Shown here one piece after another: positions 54,162 to 64,000 of a stretch of DNA of 64,000 nucleotides; the stretch's first letter is position 1, and every line of letters begins with the position of its first letter. A program made the translations under genes and the position numbers. The notes under the pieces were generated by a model. It ran no database searches, was not told the DNA's origin, and was given only the letters and a program-made list of their open reading frames with translations. This DNA is from Gammaproteobacteria bacterium (GTDB taxonomy: Bacteria; Pseudomonadota; Gammaproteobacteria; Pseudomonadales; Azotimanducaceae): contig VXNY01000007.1 of assembly GCA_009840305.1 (NCBI GenBank), positions 20,077 to 84,076 of the forward strand, given 5' to 3'.

Positions 54162-54823
54162 CTCGAGAGTCTTCGCTACCTCATGTCATGTTGATTTGCG
54201 ATTATCAATTTTGTGGATCTACGGAGCGATGGTGTGAGACGCTACAAACGATAAGTAACAAAGATTGGAACAATGAACTTGCTGTACAAGTCCGTATCAA
54301 GAATCAATCTCCTACTCAGTACCATGAATTGGCCGAACTAGCCAAATCCATACTGCCTTCGACGGTGCGAACGTTACTCAATGGTGACGCTCATGTTGCC
54401 ACAGAGCTAGGATATGATGGCGTTCATCTGCCGCAGAGTCGATTTGAACCACCCCCGACTTCCACTAAGGAACTTAGCTGGGTATCGGTCGCGATTCATG
54501 AGACATCGGAGCTCGAATTGCTCGGTTCGTTGGGGGCTCACTCCATTGTGGTCGCACCGGTTTTTCGACCCCAGTGGAAAGCTAGCACACCCCTTGGACT
54601 AGCAAGGCTTCGCACTTTGGTCCTACAGAGTTCTGTTCCGGTCTTTGCACTAGGAGGCATTGACCATAGCAACGTTGATGCTTGTCAACAACAGCATGTG
54701 CATGGCATTGCCGTACTATCTTCAGTTTTAAAAGCTCGAGATCCTATCGAAGCAATTGAAAAATACTTAGCGTGTTTTGCCCTAGAAAACCCACTTCAAG
54801 AATCTAGATCGACAGGGGACTAG
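54158..54823 (+). CDS. Divergent ThiE/TenI-like protein
   Basis: 221 residues with the TPS/TenI barrel outline: LLNGDAHVATELGYDGVHLPQS (strand and loop as in TenI), SIVVAPVFRPQWKASTPLGLARL, VFALGGIDHSNVDAC and GIAVLSSVLKA. It lacks the Arg-Glu-Lys block and the NDR motif that ThiE uses for HMP-PP and Mg, so TenI-type thiazole aromatase activity, or a regulatory role, is more likely than synthase activity. Its ATG overlaps the thiE stop (ATGA), so the three genes are coupled. It is a second, diverged member next to thiE, probably an old duplication. Confidence 0.75.
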   Translation: MTRESSLPHVMLICDYQFCGSTERWCETLQTISNKDWNNELAVQVRIKNQSPTQYHELAELAKSILPSTVRTLLNGDAHVATELGYDGVHLPQSRFEPPPTSTKELSWVSVAIHETSELELLGSLGAHSIVVAPVFRPQWKASTPLGLARLRTLVLQSSVPVFALGGIDHSNVDACQQQHVHGIAVLSSVLKARDPIEAIEKYLACFALENPLQESRSTGD

Positions 54824-55041
54824 ACGACAGATATTTCATGCCTAACAGTGACGTTGGTAAAAAGGAATTGCAAGCTACAAGTTACAATCACACCGTTAAA
54901 TTAAAATCGTTATTTGATTCTGTTTAAGCGCGTGCGACTACCTGAAACAAATCATCCGTGTCCTTTCGGAGTATCGGAGTTTGGCACGAGTAGCCCATTG
55001 CGCAGATCACCAACGTAGGCCTTCGTCGGAACTGAAGTCCA

Positions 55042-56415
55042 ATGAATACCAAGAAAACCGATCGTCTTTCCAATCCAACACGTCGAACAATAGTCAAAGG
55101 ACTAGCAGCGTCTCCTCTAGTCCTCGCTCTCGGCGCAAATAAACTCGGAGCACAGGAGCTCTCTCAAATGTCTTCTAACACGCAATCCTCTAATTCTGAA
55201 TTTGTCAATGGCGTGAGCGATTCACAAATCGTTCTCGGTACCTCAGCGGCGTTTACAGGACCTTCGCGCGGTCTTGGGATCGAGTTATACCGTGGTGCGA
55301 TGGCGTACTTTCAGGATGTAAACTCGAAAGGCGGTGTTCACGGTCGTGAAATCACTCTAAAACTTTACGATGACGGGTATCAACCCGATCCCGCAGTGAA
55401 CAACACCACAAAATTGATGCGGGACGATAAAGTCTTTGCGCTCTTTGGGTATGTAGGTACACCGACGGTTACTAGAGTTTTACCGTTACTGAAGAAATTT
55501 CAAGACGAAAACTTTCTACTGTTCTTTCCCTTCACGGGAGCTCAGCCTCAACGGCAACTTCCCTATGGTCCTTTCGCATTTAATTTGCGCGCTAGCTATC
55601 GTCAAGAGACCGGTGGATTGGTCGAAAATTTCGTGAAAGTGGGGCGTGAAAAAGTTGGCGTGTTTTACCAAGCGGATGCTTATGGTCGAAGTGGTTGGGC
55701 GGGATGTCGCGAAGCACTCGCGAAACATAACCTCAAGATGGTCGGTGAAGCCACTTACACACGGGGAACCCAATATACGGCGAGCTTGAAAGATCAAGTC
55801 GAATGGTTTATGCGCGATAAACCGGATGCAATTGTCTGTATCGGTGCATATGCCGCTTGTGCCGCTTTCTTGCGAGACGCGGTCGACGGCGGCTTGCAAA
55901 TACCGATTGCTAATCTGTCTTTCGTCGGTAGCGAAAACTTACTCAAGCTCATCACCGACGATGATGAGATCGAACACGCTGAACAGTACAGCCAATTCTT
56001 GGTCAATTCCCAAGTAGTTCCCAGCTATAACGATCTATCGCTTGAGGGGGTTCAACTCTACGACGAGTTTATGACTAAAAACGCACCAAGTGCTCCCTCA
56101 GAAGTCACCTCAGACGACGAAGAATACAAAACTTTCGATCGAAGTTTTGTGAGTCTGGAAGGATTCCTTAACGCCAAGTTGATGACGGAGATCCTGACCA
56201 GACTCGGACCGGAACCGACCCGAGAAGGAGTTGAAGAAGCTGTGTTTAGCATCCAAGATTTAGACCTTGGCATTGGCGAAACAGTATCGTTTAACGAAGA
56301 TCGAAGACAGGGACTCGATCGAGTGTATTACACGATCGTGGAGAACGGGAGCTTCGTCCCCTTGCGGGATTGGGATTCCGCATCTAACAGTTGGACAGAG
56401 GCTGCAAGCTCATGA
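55042..56415 (+). CDS. Tat-exported periplasmic substrate-binding protein (Peripla_BP_6 type)
   Basis: 457 residues. The N-terminus TRRTIVKGLAASPLVLAL is a twin-arginine signal (RRxxxK), cut near LGAQ. The mature part is a branched-chain-amino-acid/amide-type binding protein: IVLGTSAAFTGPSRGLGIELYRGAMAYFQDVN, KLYDDGYQPDPAVNNTTKLM, FGYVGTPTVTRVLPLL, PFTGAQPQR, FYQADAYGRSGW and AIVCIGAYAACAAFLRDAV. No ABC permease or ATPase gene is near. Its stop overlaps the start of a sensor-like membrane gene (ATGA), so it may deliver its ligand to that protein. It lies between the two halves of the thiamine locus. Confidence 0.88.
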   Translation: MNTKKTDRLSNPTRRTIVKGLAASPLVLALGANKLGAQELSQMSSNTQSSNSEFVNGVSDSQIVLGTSAAFTGPSRGLGIELYRGAMAYFQDVNSKGGVHGREITLKLYDDGYQPDPAVNNTTKLMRDDKVFALFGYVGTPTVTRVLPLLKKFQDENFLLFFPFTGAQPQRQLPYGPFAFNLRASYRQETGGLVENFVKVGREKVGVFYQADAYGRSGWAGCREALAKHNLKMVGEATYTRGTQYTASLKDQVEWFMRDKPDAIVCIGAYAACAAFLRDAVDGGLQIPIANLSFVGSENLLKLITDDDEIEHAEQYSQFLVNSQVVPSYNDLSLEGVQLYDEFMTKNAPSAPSEVTSDDEEYKTFDRSFVSLEGFLNAKLMTEILTRLGPEPTREGVEEAVFSIQDLDLGIGETVSFNEDRRQGLDRVYYTIVENGSFVPLRDWDSASNSWTEAASS

Positions 56416-57146
56416 TGAAGATTACGAGATTGTTCCAATGGACAATTTTTGGGATTATCGGACTGTTTGGCGTTATTGGATTCACGAATGCGGTCGTAAC
56501 TATCACTGCCATTGACCAGGACCTCACTCGAGAAGCCCGGGAGAACAGCCAGGACATTGCGAAAGCGATAGCCGACGGCAATGTCGACATCTTGCTTAAT
56601 AACGATCTTTCTACTTTGCAATCGCGGATTGACCAGATGCTGTCACTTCTTGGCTCGAATGGCTACATCTACATTACCGACGAAAATGACGAGATCATCG
56701 CGCATACGTTTGTGCCCCATATACCAGAACAGATATCTACCGGCGAGATCACCGGGGACATTATTGAGCGAACGCTTAAGGGGAAGGGCGATTTCATCGA
56801 AGTGAGCCATCCAATCTTAGCTGGGGTTGGCGGTAACGTGCATATCGGAGTTGATCAAGGCGATGTCTCTCTGATGATCCAAGGCGCGATGGGCAATCAA
56901 GTTTGGCCACTGGCAATCACGTTCCTTGTCGCTATTGTCCTAGGGATTCTCTTGGTTAATCTCGCCGCGCGACCGATTCAACAACTGCTACATTACGCTG
57001 TAGCGTTAGCGAAAAAAGAAAGTGTGGACGAACCTCATAACGAGAAACTGTTAGAGCGCAAAGATGAGGCTGGAGACTTAGCGAGGTTGTATCAGTATTT
57101 TGCCTTGGTAGCCGATCCAAACCGCTCAGGAATCGACGCGAAGTAG
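56412..57146 (+). CDS. Membrane sensor protein with HAMP-like end and no output domain
   Basis: 244 residues from ATG 56412, which overlaps the previous stop (ATGA). A membrane segment at ~9-30 (FGIIGLFGVIGFTNAVVTI), a periplasmic region of ~135 residues with NGYIYITDENDEIIAHTFVPHIP (PAS/Cache-like strands), a second membrane segment at ~165-190 (WPLAITFLVAIVLGILLVNLA) and a short HAMP-like stretch (ARPIQQLLHYAVALA). It then stops with no kinase, cyclase or methyl-accepting domain. This resembles the N-terminal half of a sensor kinase. It follows the binding-protein gene without a gap and lies 34 bases before the OFA transporter gene, so a three-part unit is suggested. Confidence 0.7.
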   Translation: MMKITRLFQWTIFGIIGLFGVIGFTNAVVTITAIDQDLTREARENSQDIAKAIADGNVDILLNNDLSTLQSRIDQMLSLLGSNGYIYITDENDEIIAHTFVPHIPEQISTGEITGDIIERTLKGKGDFIEVSHPILAGVGGNVHIGVDQGDVSLMIQGAMGNQVWPLAITFLVAIVLGILLVNLAARPIQQLLHYAVALAKKESVDEPHNEKLLERKDEAGDLARLYQYFALVADPNRSGIDAK

Positions 57147-57180
57147 AGATCAGTTTGTTGCGAGCTTTGAGGCAAAGCTA

Positions 57181-58503
57181 GTGCCAGCAATCGCAAAGAA
57201 CCTCCCGGGGTTGTTTCGTGGGATGCTGTGCATCCTGTTACATCTCTGTTTCGGCACTGTGTACGCTTGGAGCTTCTTTCAGGTTTTATTGGTCGACTTT
57301 GTCGGCTGGTCGTATGCGGACACTTCGTTATCGTTCGGTATAACGATCTTCACGCTTGGAATCTCAGCGGCGTGGGCAGGAATAATGTTGCCCAAAATCG
57401 GTCCTCGTAAACTAGCACTCGCAGGATCAACTCTATTCAGTCTAGGATACGTGATCGCCGCTTGGGCCTTACATACTGAAAACTTGTTGCTGTTTTGGCT
57501 TGGCTACGGGTTCGTTGGTGGGACAGGTTTAGGTTTTGGTTACGTCGTACCAGTCGCTACGATCGCGAACTGGTTCCCAGGTTCGAAAGGCCTCTCTACC
57601 GGACTAGTCGTCATGGGCTTCGGTTTAGGCGCGATGTTCCTCAGTGTGATTTTGGCACCGATATTACTGACAGTAACCAAACAAGATCTCACTTCGACCT
57701 TTCTCTATCTTGGCGTGTTCTTCGCTTGCGTCTTAATTCCGGCCAGCTTTTTCGTCACCAATCCAAAAAGTACGACAGCCGCGGCCTCTCAGCACGTTGC
57801 GAGTATCGAAGAACAGCAAGACCACTATGTGCGGCGATGTTTGCAGTCTCGTGAGTTCATTGTTATGTGGCTCATATTCTTTTTCAACATCGCAGCCGGT
57901 ATTTCTGTTATTAGCTTTCAGTCGCCTTTGCTTCAGGACGTTTGGCAGCTTACTGATGCCAATATCGACCCAGAACGACTGGCTAGGTACGGTGCTTATT
58001 TAATTGCCGCGAGCTCTGTCTGTAACGGGGTCGGACGATTGTTGTGGGGACTCTTGTCAGACCGTATTGGACGCGTCATGGTGTTTCGCATCTTGCTCGC
58101 GAGTCAGACCGTGGTGTTTGGGATTCTCATGACGGAACGCGATCCGTTGATCTTTTCGATTTTAGTTTGCTATGTCATGCTGTGCTTCGGTGGTGGTTTT
58201 GCAGTAATGCCGCCGTTTGTACTCGACGTGTTTGGTTCCAAGAAAATGTCTGCAATCTACGGAATCATCCTCACAGCATGGTCGTGTGCCGGGGTCCTTG
58301 GACCGCTATATGTAGGTTATCTCAAAGACAACTATCCGAATAAGACTGTTATATATTGTTTTCTCATTGGTATTGCATTCCTATGTTTGGGTTTCATTTT
58401 CTCAATGCTACTCAACAATGAACGAATTCGCTTGAATGTACCCACAATGGCATCGACACTGCGGAGATTTAATATCCCACCGCCTCGTGTCGGCACCAGC
58501 TGA
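57181..58503 (+). CDS. OFA-family MFS transporter
   Basis: 440 residues, 12 membrane segments. It has the OxlT/OFA pattern: a start with LCFGTVYAWSFFQVLLVD, LGYGFVGGTGLGFGYVVPVATIANWFPGSKGLSTGLVVMGFGLGAM (key block GTGLGFGYV---A--WFP--KGL--G) and SDRIGRVMVFRILL. OFA proteins are anion/oxalate-formate exchangers or other organic anion transporters; substrate not known. The GTG start follows 34 bases after the HAMP sensor stop. Together with the binding protein and sensor it splits the thiamine locus, suggesting import of a thiamine-related or other organic compound; this is inference. Confidence 0.87.
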   Translation: MPAIAKNLPGLFRGMLCILLHLCFGTVYAWSFFQVLLVDFVGWSYADTSLSFGITIFTLGISAAWAGIMLPKIGPRKLALAGSTLFSLGYVIAAWALHTENLLLFWLGYGFVGGTGLGFGYVVPVATIANWFPGSKGLSTGLVVMGFGLGAMFLSVILAPILLTVTKQDLTSTFLYLGVFFACVLIPASFFVTNPKSTTAAASQHVASIEEQQDHYVRRCLQSREFIVMWLIFFFNIAAGISVISFQSPLLQDVWQLTDANIDPERLARYGAYLIAASSVCNGVGRLLWGLLSDRIGRVMVFRILLASQTVVFGILMTERDPLIFSILVCYVMLCFGGGFAVMPPFVLDVFGSKKMSAIYGIILTAWSCAGVLGPLYVGYLKDNYPNKTVIYCFLIGIAFLCLGFIFSMLLNNERIRLNVPTMASTLRRFNIPPPRVGTS

Positions 58504-60495
<1,992 letters not shown>

Positions 60496-60499
60496 GGAC

Positions 60500-61477
60500 T
60501 TGCGTGTCGAGATTGCTGGAGCGGGTCTCTTAGGTCGATTACTGGGCTGGCACTACACCCAACAAGGGGCACAAGTCCAGCTCTTCGAACGTGCGCGTGC
60601 TGATAGCCCGCGAAGTGCTGCACACGTCGCGGCGGCAATCCTTGCTGCTCCGAGTGAAAGAACGGAATCTGACGCGTTAATTCTGAGCCTAGCAAAAAAG
60701 AGCTTGAAACTGTGGCCCGAATGGCTCAATGAACTTGAAGTACCTTACGCCCTTGAGGGTTCAATCATCACCGCACATCCAAACGATACCGCGTTGCTGA
60801 CTCAATTCGTTAAAGTAATGAATCGCCGAGCAGTACCTGGAGTTCGTGTGCTCGGTCAAAAAGAACTAAATTCCTTAGAGCCCGATCTTGCATCTCACTT
60901 TCAGAGCGGAGTATTCTTAGAAGGCGAGGGTTGGCTCGATAATCGAGCGTTGCTACAGTCTTTGGAACAAGTATGCGGAACGATTTCCTACGAGACTCCA
61001 GTAGAAACTAAAGATCTAGGCGGGGACCTTGTCATCGATTGTCGCGGCGCTGGGTCCGACGACCCCGATATTAGAGGAGTACGAGGTGAAATCTTGCGAC
61101 TATACGCGCCTGAAGTAAACTTGAAACGCCCGATCCGTTTGCTTCACCCAAAGTATCCACTCTATGTAGCGCCGCGTCCGAATCACCAATACGTTCTCGG
61201 TGCTACTCAAATTGAGAGTGAATACGAGGGTAAAGTGACGGTTCGAAGTGCGTTAGAACTATTGTCGACTGCATACGTTATTAGTGCGGGTTTTGAAGAA
61301 GCAGAAATCTCCGAACTATCGAGTGGGTTACGACCTGCTTATCCGGACAATAACCCTCGAGTTTATTGGGATGATCACATCTTAAGAGTCAACGGATTGT
61401 ACCGGTGCGGTTTTGCAATCGCCCCAGCAATCGTACAGCGAGCGACTGCTATGGTTGAGCAACGATGCGCATCTTAG
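60500..61477 (+). CDS. thiO: Glycine oxidase ThiO
   Basis: FAD enzyme that oxidises glycine to dehydroglycine for thiazole formation. From the TTG at 60500 (325 residues) the product begins RVEIAGAGLLGRLLGWHYTQQGAQVQLFERA, the GxGxxG dinucleotide fold; an earlier TTG inside thiC would add 27 unrelated residues. C-terminal blocks: YVLGATQIESEYEGKVTVRSA and SGLRPAYPDNNPRVYWD, with LYRCGFAIAPAIVQ. AGG stands 4-5 bases before the TTG. The start lies 4 bases after thiC stop, and the end overlaps thiS by 13 bases. Some bacteria use ThiH (tyrosine) instead; this organism has the aerobic route. Confidence 0.88.
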   Translation: MRVEIAGAGLLGRLLGWHYTQQGAQVQLFERARADSPRSAAHVAAAILAAPSERTESDALILSLAKKSLKLWPEWLNELEVPYALEGSIITAHPNDTALLTQFVKVMNRRAVPGVRVLGQKELNSLEPDLASHFQSGVFLEGEGWLDNRALLQSLEQVCGTISYETPVETKDLGGDLVIDCRGAGSDDPDIRGVRGEILRLYAPEVNLKRPIRLLHPKYPLYVAPRPNHQYVLGATQIESEYEGKVTVRSALELLSTAYVISAGFEEAEISELSSGLRPAYPDNNPRVYWDDHILRVNGLYRCGFAIAPAIVQRATAMVEQRCAS

Positions 61478-61662
61478 TTAACGGAGAACATGTTGAAGTG
61501 GATACGACCAATCTCAGTGAAATACTAAATCAACTTGGTTATCAACCAGAAGATGTTGTTGTGGCGCGCAACTTAGAGTTCATTCCTCGAGTTCAATGGG
61601 ACGATTGCATCGTAAGAGAACAGGATTCGCTGGATATCCTAGCCGCGATGTTCGGAGGTTAG
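61465..61662 (+). CDS. thiS: Sulfur carrier protein ThiS
   Basis: 65-residue ubiquitin-like protein ending in MFGG, the Gly-Gly that is adenylated by ThiF and thiocarboxylated before the thiazole synthesis. It starts MRILVNGEHVEVDTTNLSEILNQLGY and has VVARNLEFIPR, as in ThiS. The ATG overlaps the end of thiO by 13 bases; thiG follows 4 bases after the stop. A ThiF/MoeB gene is not in the window. Confidence 0.93.
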   Translation: MRILVNGEHVEVDTTNLSEILNQLGYQPEDVVVARNLEFIPRVQWDDCIVREQDSLDILAAMFGG

Positions 61663-61666
61663 ACAG

Positions 61667-62461
61667 GTGCCGGATTCGTGGCAGGTATACGATGTCGAGT
61701 TGCAGAGTCGGCTGTTTATCGGTACCGCACAATACCCCTCACCGGCGATCATGCAAGAAGCCATCGAAGCTTCCGGCGCGCAAGTCTTAACAACCAGTCT
61801 CCGACGCCAAGCACCAAACTCAGGCGGCGGTCAAAAGTGGTGGCAACAACTCCGAGAATTAAATCGCCAAATACTGCCAAACACGGCAGGATGTCGCAAC
61901 GCAAAGGAAGCGGTGACCCTAGCGCACATGGCGCGGGAGCTATTTCAGACGAACTGGATCAAACTCGAAATCACTGGCGATGATTACAACCTCCAACCCA
62001 ATACCCTTGAGTTACTAGTCGCTACCGAACAACTACAAACCGAAGGTTTTAACGTCTTTGCTTACACAACCGAGGATCTCGTGGTTTGTAAACGTCTCCA
62101 AGACCTCGGTTGTCAAGTCATTATGCCTTGGGGTGCGCCCATCGGTACAGGTAAAGGCTTGTTAAATCCGTACGCATTAAAAACTCTGCGCGCGCGTTTG
62201 CCGGAAGTTAGCTTGGTGGTAGATGCTGGGATAGGCTTGCCTTCTCATGTCGCGCAGGTGATGGAACTGGGTTTTGACGGCGTGCTGTTAAATACCTCGA
62301 TTGCACGATGCGACAGCCCAGCGCAGATGGCAACAGCAATGCGACATGCGTGTGTCGCCGGTCGATTGGCGTATCTCTCAGGTGCGATATCAGAACGAGA
62401 AACTGCTGTCGCGTCGACGCCCATCATTGGCACTCCTTTCTGGCAGTCCAAGGAGAATTGA
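61667..62461 (+). CDS. thiG: Thiazole synthase
   Basis: Condenses DXP, dehydroglycine and ThiS thiocarboxylate to the thiazole ring. 264 residues from GTG 61667, with GGAGG 9 bases upstream. Blocks: LFIGTAQYPSPAIMQEAIEASGAQVLTTSLRR (usual lxxGTGkyps with the imine Lys region nearby), LPNTAGCRNAKEAVTLAHMARE, WIKLEITGDDYNLQPN, GCQVIMPWGAPIGTGKGLLNPYAL and VVDAGIGLPSHVAQVMELGFDGVLLNTSIA. Ends the thiamine locus. Confidence 0.95.
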   Translation: MPDSWQVYDVELQSRLFIGTAQYPSPAIMQEAIEASGAQVLTTSLRRQAPNSGGGQKWWQQLRELNRQILPNTAGCRNAKEAVTLAHMARELFQTNWIKLEITGDDYNLQPNTLELLVATEQLQTEGFNVFAYTTEDLVVCKRLQDLGCQVIMPWGAPIGTGKGLLNPYALKTLRARLPEVSLVVDAGIGLPSHVAQVMELGFDGVLLNTSIARCDSPAQMATAMRHACVAGRLAYLSGAISERETAVASTPIIGTPFWQSKEN

Positions 62462-62508
62462 GCAAGCGAACAGGCTGTTTGGAACCCCAAAAAGAAGGTC
62501 GCGTGGCA

Positions 62509-62727
62509 CTACGTTGTCAAGCTATTGATTAACTGATCTTCGTTTGGAAACTCGCCGGTTTGATGTTTGGAATACACAAGTTTCCCGTCAACCGTGACAT
62601 CAAAAATCCCGCCACCACCAGGAACAATCTTTACAGTTGCATTAAGTTGTTGCTCAAACTTAGCGGCTAAACTAGCCGCTTTCGGTTCGTAGCCTCAGGA
62701 AGTGCAATATTTAATTTTGACGTTCAA
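62509..62727 (-). CDS. SelW/Rdx-family selenoprotein candidate (in-frame TGA)
   Basis: A 72-residue reading frame with TGA at codon 11 (62695-62697). The translation is MNVKIKYCTSUGYEPK, followed by AASLAAKFEQQLNATVK, IVPGGGGIFDVTVDGK and LVYSKHQTGEFPNEDQ up to a TAG at 62509. CxxU, GY-P-A, the GGGG-IFDV strand and YSK--G-FP are the marks of the Rdx (SelW/SelT/SelH-like) thioredoxin-fold proteins. GGAG stands 6 bases before the TTG start. Directly behind the TGA is a SECIS-like hairpin. A redox role through the Cys-Sec pair is inferred. It is convergent with thiG. Alternatives: pseudogene or a sequencing error in a Cys codon; the well-kept frame argues against the first. Confidence 0.78.
62662..62680 (-). 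promoter_or_regulatory. SECIS-like hairpin behind the TGA codon
   Basis: On the minus strand AGCGGCTA-GTT-TAGCCGCT: a perfect 8-bp stem with loop GUU. The loop G stands 22 bases after the UGA, inside the range of bacterial SECIS elements, whose apical loop holds a GU for SelB. Confidence 0.65.
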
Positions 62728-62899
62728 AAAATTCTCCTTTGAATTGAACTGCAAGTTCAAACCTAGTCCCTGTCCATGTCAGAGATCTCGTTTGTCCTTC
62801 AACCGTATTTACACCGAGCATTGTACGTTTCCTGTCTTGTGTGGATGAAGGAATTTTCGACATATTTCCACTAAGGAGTAATGATCTAATCCTTGAGAT
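62728..62899. other. Gap between selenoprotein candidate and kinase gene
   Basis: 172 bases with no gene or clear signal beyond the ribosome binding site (AAAGGAG) of the gene to its left. Confidence 0.4.
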
Positions 62900-63970
62900 T
62901 TAGTTCGGACGCATCCACGTTTCAAACTCGTTGATGACTGTTTCCATCGAATCGTAGCGCTGTTCGCGGTCGAAATTAGTACAAGTAAGGCAAATACGCT
63001 CGAGTGCATCAGGAACGTTCATGTTTGGTGCACGTTCGGAGGGGCGGGGTTGAGCTTTGTTCTTGATGTTTTCAATGACTGTGAGGACGTCGTTGCCTTC
63101 AATCATACGTTGCAGAGTTAGTACTTCAAAAATTAAGGTGCCTAAGCTGTAGATATCAGTCCGATGGTCAACATCATGCGGGTTTTCGAGTTGTTCCGGC
63201 GACATGTAAGGTGGGGTTCCTTGAACAGGCGCGCGACGTGTGAGAGGTATAGACTCATCGGCGGCATCGATTTTCTTCAGTTTCCAGTGTGGGTCGAGGT
63301 CTTCCGGTAATGAATTCACGCGCGCATCATCATCCCACACTTTAGCCATCCCCCAATCCAAAACCATTACTTCATCAAAGTCGCCCACCAAGACGTTTTC
63401 TGGTTTTATATCGCGGTGCGCCACGCCGTGAGTATGTGCGTAGTGTAAGCAATGTCCCACTTGAGACAACACATCCACTAGTCGAAAGAGATCGAATTTC
63501 CCAACATTGTGGGTCTTCTTTGCTTTGCACATGTCCAAGACTTCACGAAGAGTGACCCCATGGACGAGTTTCATCGTGAAGTAGTAGTGCCCCTTTGAAT
63601 CACGGCCGAGTTCGTAGGTCGGAATCGTATTAGGGTGTTGCAACATGGCGGTAACACGTGCCTCACGTAGAAACCTAGCTTGTTCAACGGGATCGGACTG
63701 TAGCTCCTTTCGTAGGGCTTTGTGGCAAATAGTTCGGCGCAAGTGAAGATCGCGACAAGAACTGATAATACAGGTCCCCCCTTTCGCAATCGTCTTAAAA
63801 TACATATACCGCATCCGATTATCAGGTTTTCGCGGTAGATGGATATCTGTTTCTGGGCGATACACCACAGGATATGCATCGGGATGTTTAGGGTATAACA
63901 CAGTGTTGAGTCTCGTCGTACCAAATTCAGGTAGTCGTAAGTTTAGGGACTTATATACATAACTACACAA
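62900..63970 (-). CDS. Ser/Thr protein kinase (Hanks type)
   Basis: 356 residues. Kinase domain from ~55: a weak glycine loop (KTIAKGGTCIISSC), Lys in the CHKALRKEL strand, catalytic loop HRDIKPENVL, metal-binding DFG as DWG (VLDWGMAK), activation segment ending in GTPPYMSPEQ, and DHRTDIYSLGTLIFEVL. About 50 N-terminal residues (PVVYRPETDIHLPRKPDNRMRY) precede it, with no membrane segment in the visible part, so it is cytoplasmic. The frame is open from a TTG at 63970, which is followed upstream by a stop, so the gene seems complete in the window. An ATG at 63814 (MRYMYF) is possible but would cut conserved residues. Confidence 0.85.
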   Translation of the reverse strand: MCSYVYKSLNLRLPEFGTTRLNTVLYPKHPDAYPVVYRPETDIHLPRKPDNRMRYMYFKTIAKGGTCIISSCRDLHLRRTICHKALRKELQSDPVEQARFLREARVTAMLQHPNTIPTYELGRDSKGHYYFTMKLVHGVTLREVLDMCKAKKTHNVGKFDLFRLVDVLSQVGHCLHYAHTHGVAHRDIKPENVLVGDFDEVMVLDWGMAKVWDDDARVNSLPEDLDPHWKLKKIDAADESIPLTRRAPVQGTPPYMSPEQLENPHDVDHRTDIYSLGTLIFEVLTLQRMIEGNDVLTVIENIKNKAQPRPSERAPNMNVPDALERICLTCTNFDREQRYDSMETVINEFETWMRPN

Positions 63971-64000
63971 ATCGTAGTTGTGCTACGTGTTGACGCTCCA

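Overview
The window looks like chromosome of a gammaproteobacterium, probably a free-living aquatic one. The basis is gene order and content: gshB-tonB and yqgE-ruvX-yggS-proC-yggT-rdgB-hemW are classic gammaproteobacterial neighbours, next to rpoH, trmB, glyA, gshB and a complete thiamine-phosphate gene set. By eye the GC content is a little under 50 % (not counted). I saw no rRNA, tRNA, CRISPR array or intact insertion sequence.

Layout. 0-5.7 kb: small secreted or lipoprotein genes, including a tandem pair of HExxH lipoprotein genes of which one carries an in-frame stop, then an ARPP-1/DUF6569-type protein. 6-8.3 kb: an NCS2 purine/pyrimidine-type permease with an extra C-terminal domain, preceded by overlapping hairpins, and a YciI-like protein. 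8.3-10.9 kb (minus strand): a compact candidate RiPP locus, made of a precursor with four near-identical GGNFVSAPPG units, a radical SAM/SPASM maturase and a 2OG-Fe(II) oxygenase-like protein. 11-19.7 kb: glyA, a membrane protein, a Fic protein with a degenerate active site behind a 13-bp inverted repeat, two decayed genes, a PYROXD2-like oxidoreductase, gshB and tonB.

19.9-37.2 kb is an accessory block lying between tonB and yqgE, which are usually adjacent. It holds a 1998-residue subtilase, an outer-membrane barrel, a minus-strand set of two ABC exporter halves, a barrel and a repeat lipoprotein, and a collapsed second copy of that set (26.8-27.7 kb) joined across a 9-bp microhomology. 37.5-49.4 kb: the yqgE-to-hemW housekeeping run, mmsA, a HEPN protein, another barrel, an AAA/DUF4143 ATPase, trmB, and rpoH under a perfect CIRCE operator that covers its promoter.

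49.8-62.5 kb: amt, a class III aminotransferase, then a same-strand thiamine locus thiD-thiE-thiE2-[binding protein-HAMP sensor-OFA transporter]-thiC-thiO-thiS-thiG. The genes supply HMP phosphorylation, HMP-P synthesis, thiazole synthesis and coupling; the three inserted genes may import or sense a related compound. 62.5-64 kb (minus strand): a short SelW/Rdx-type gene with an in-frame TGA in a CxxU motif followed by a SECIS-like hairpin (a probable selenoprotein that ordinary gene calling misses), and a Ser/Thr protein kinase.

The two strongest leads are the repeat-core RiPP locus (8.3-10.9 kb) and the hidden selenoprotein gene (62.5-62.7 kb).
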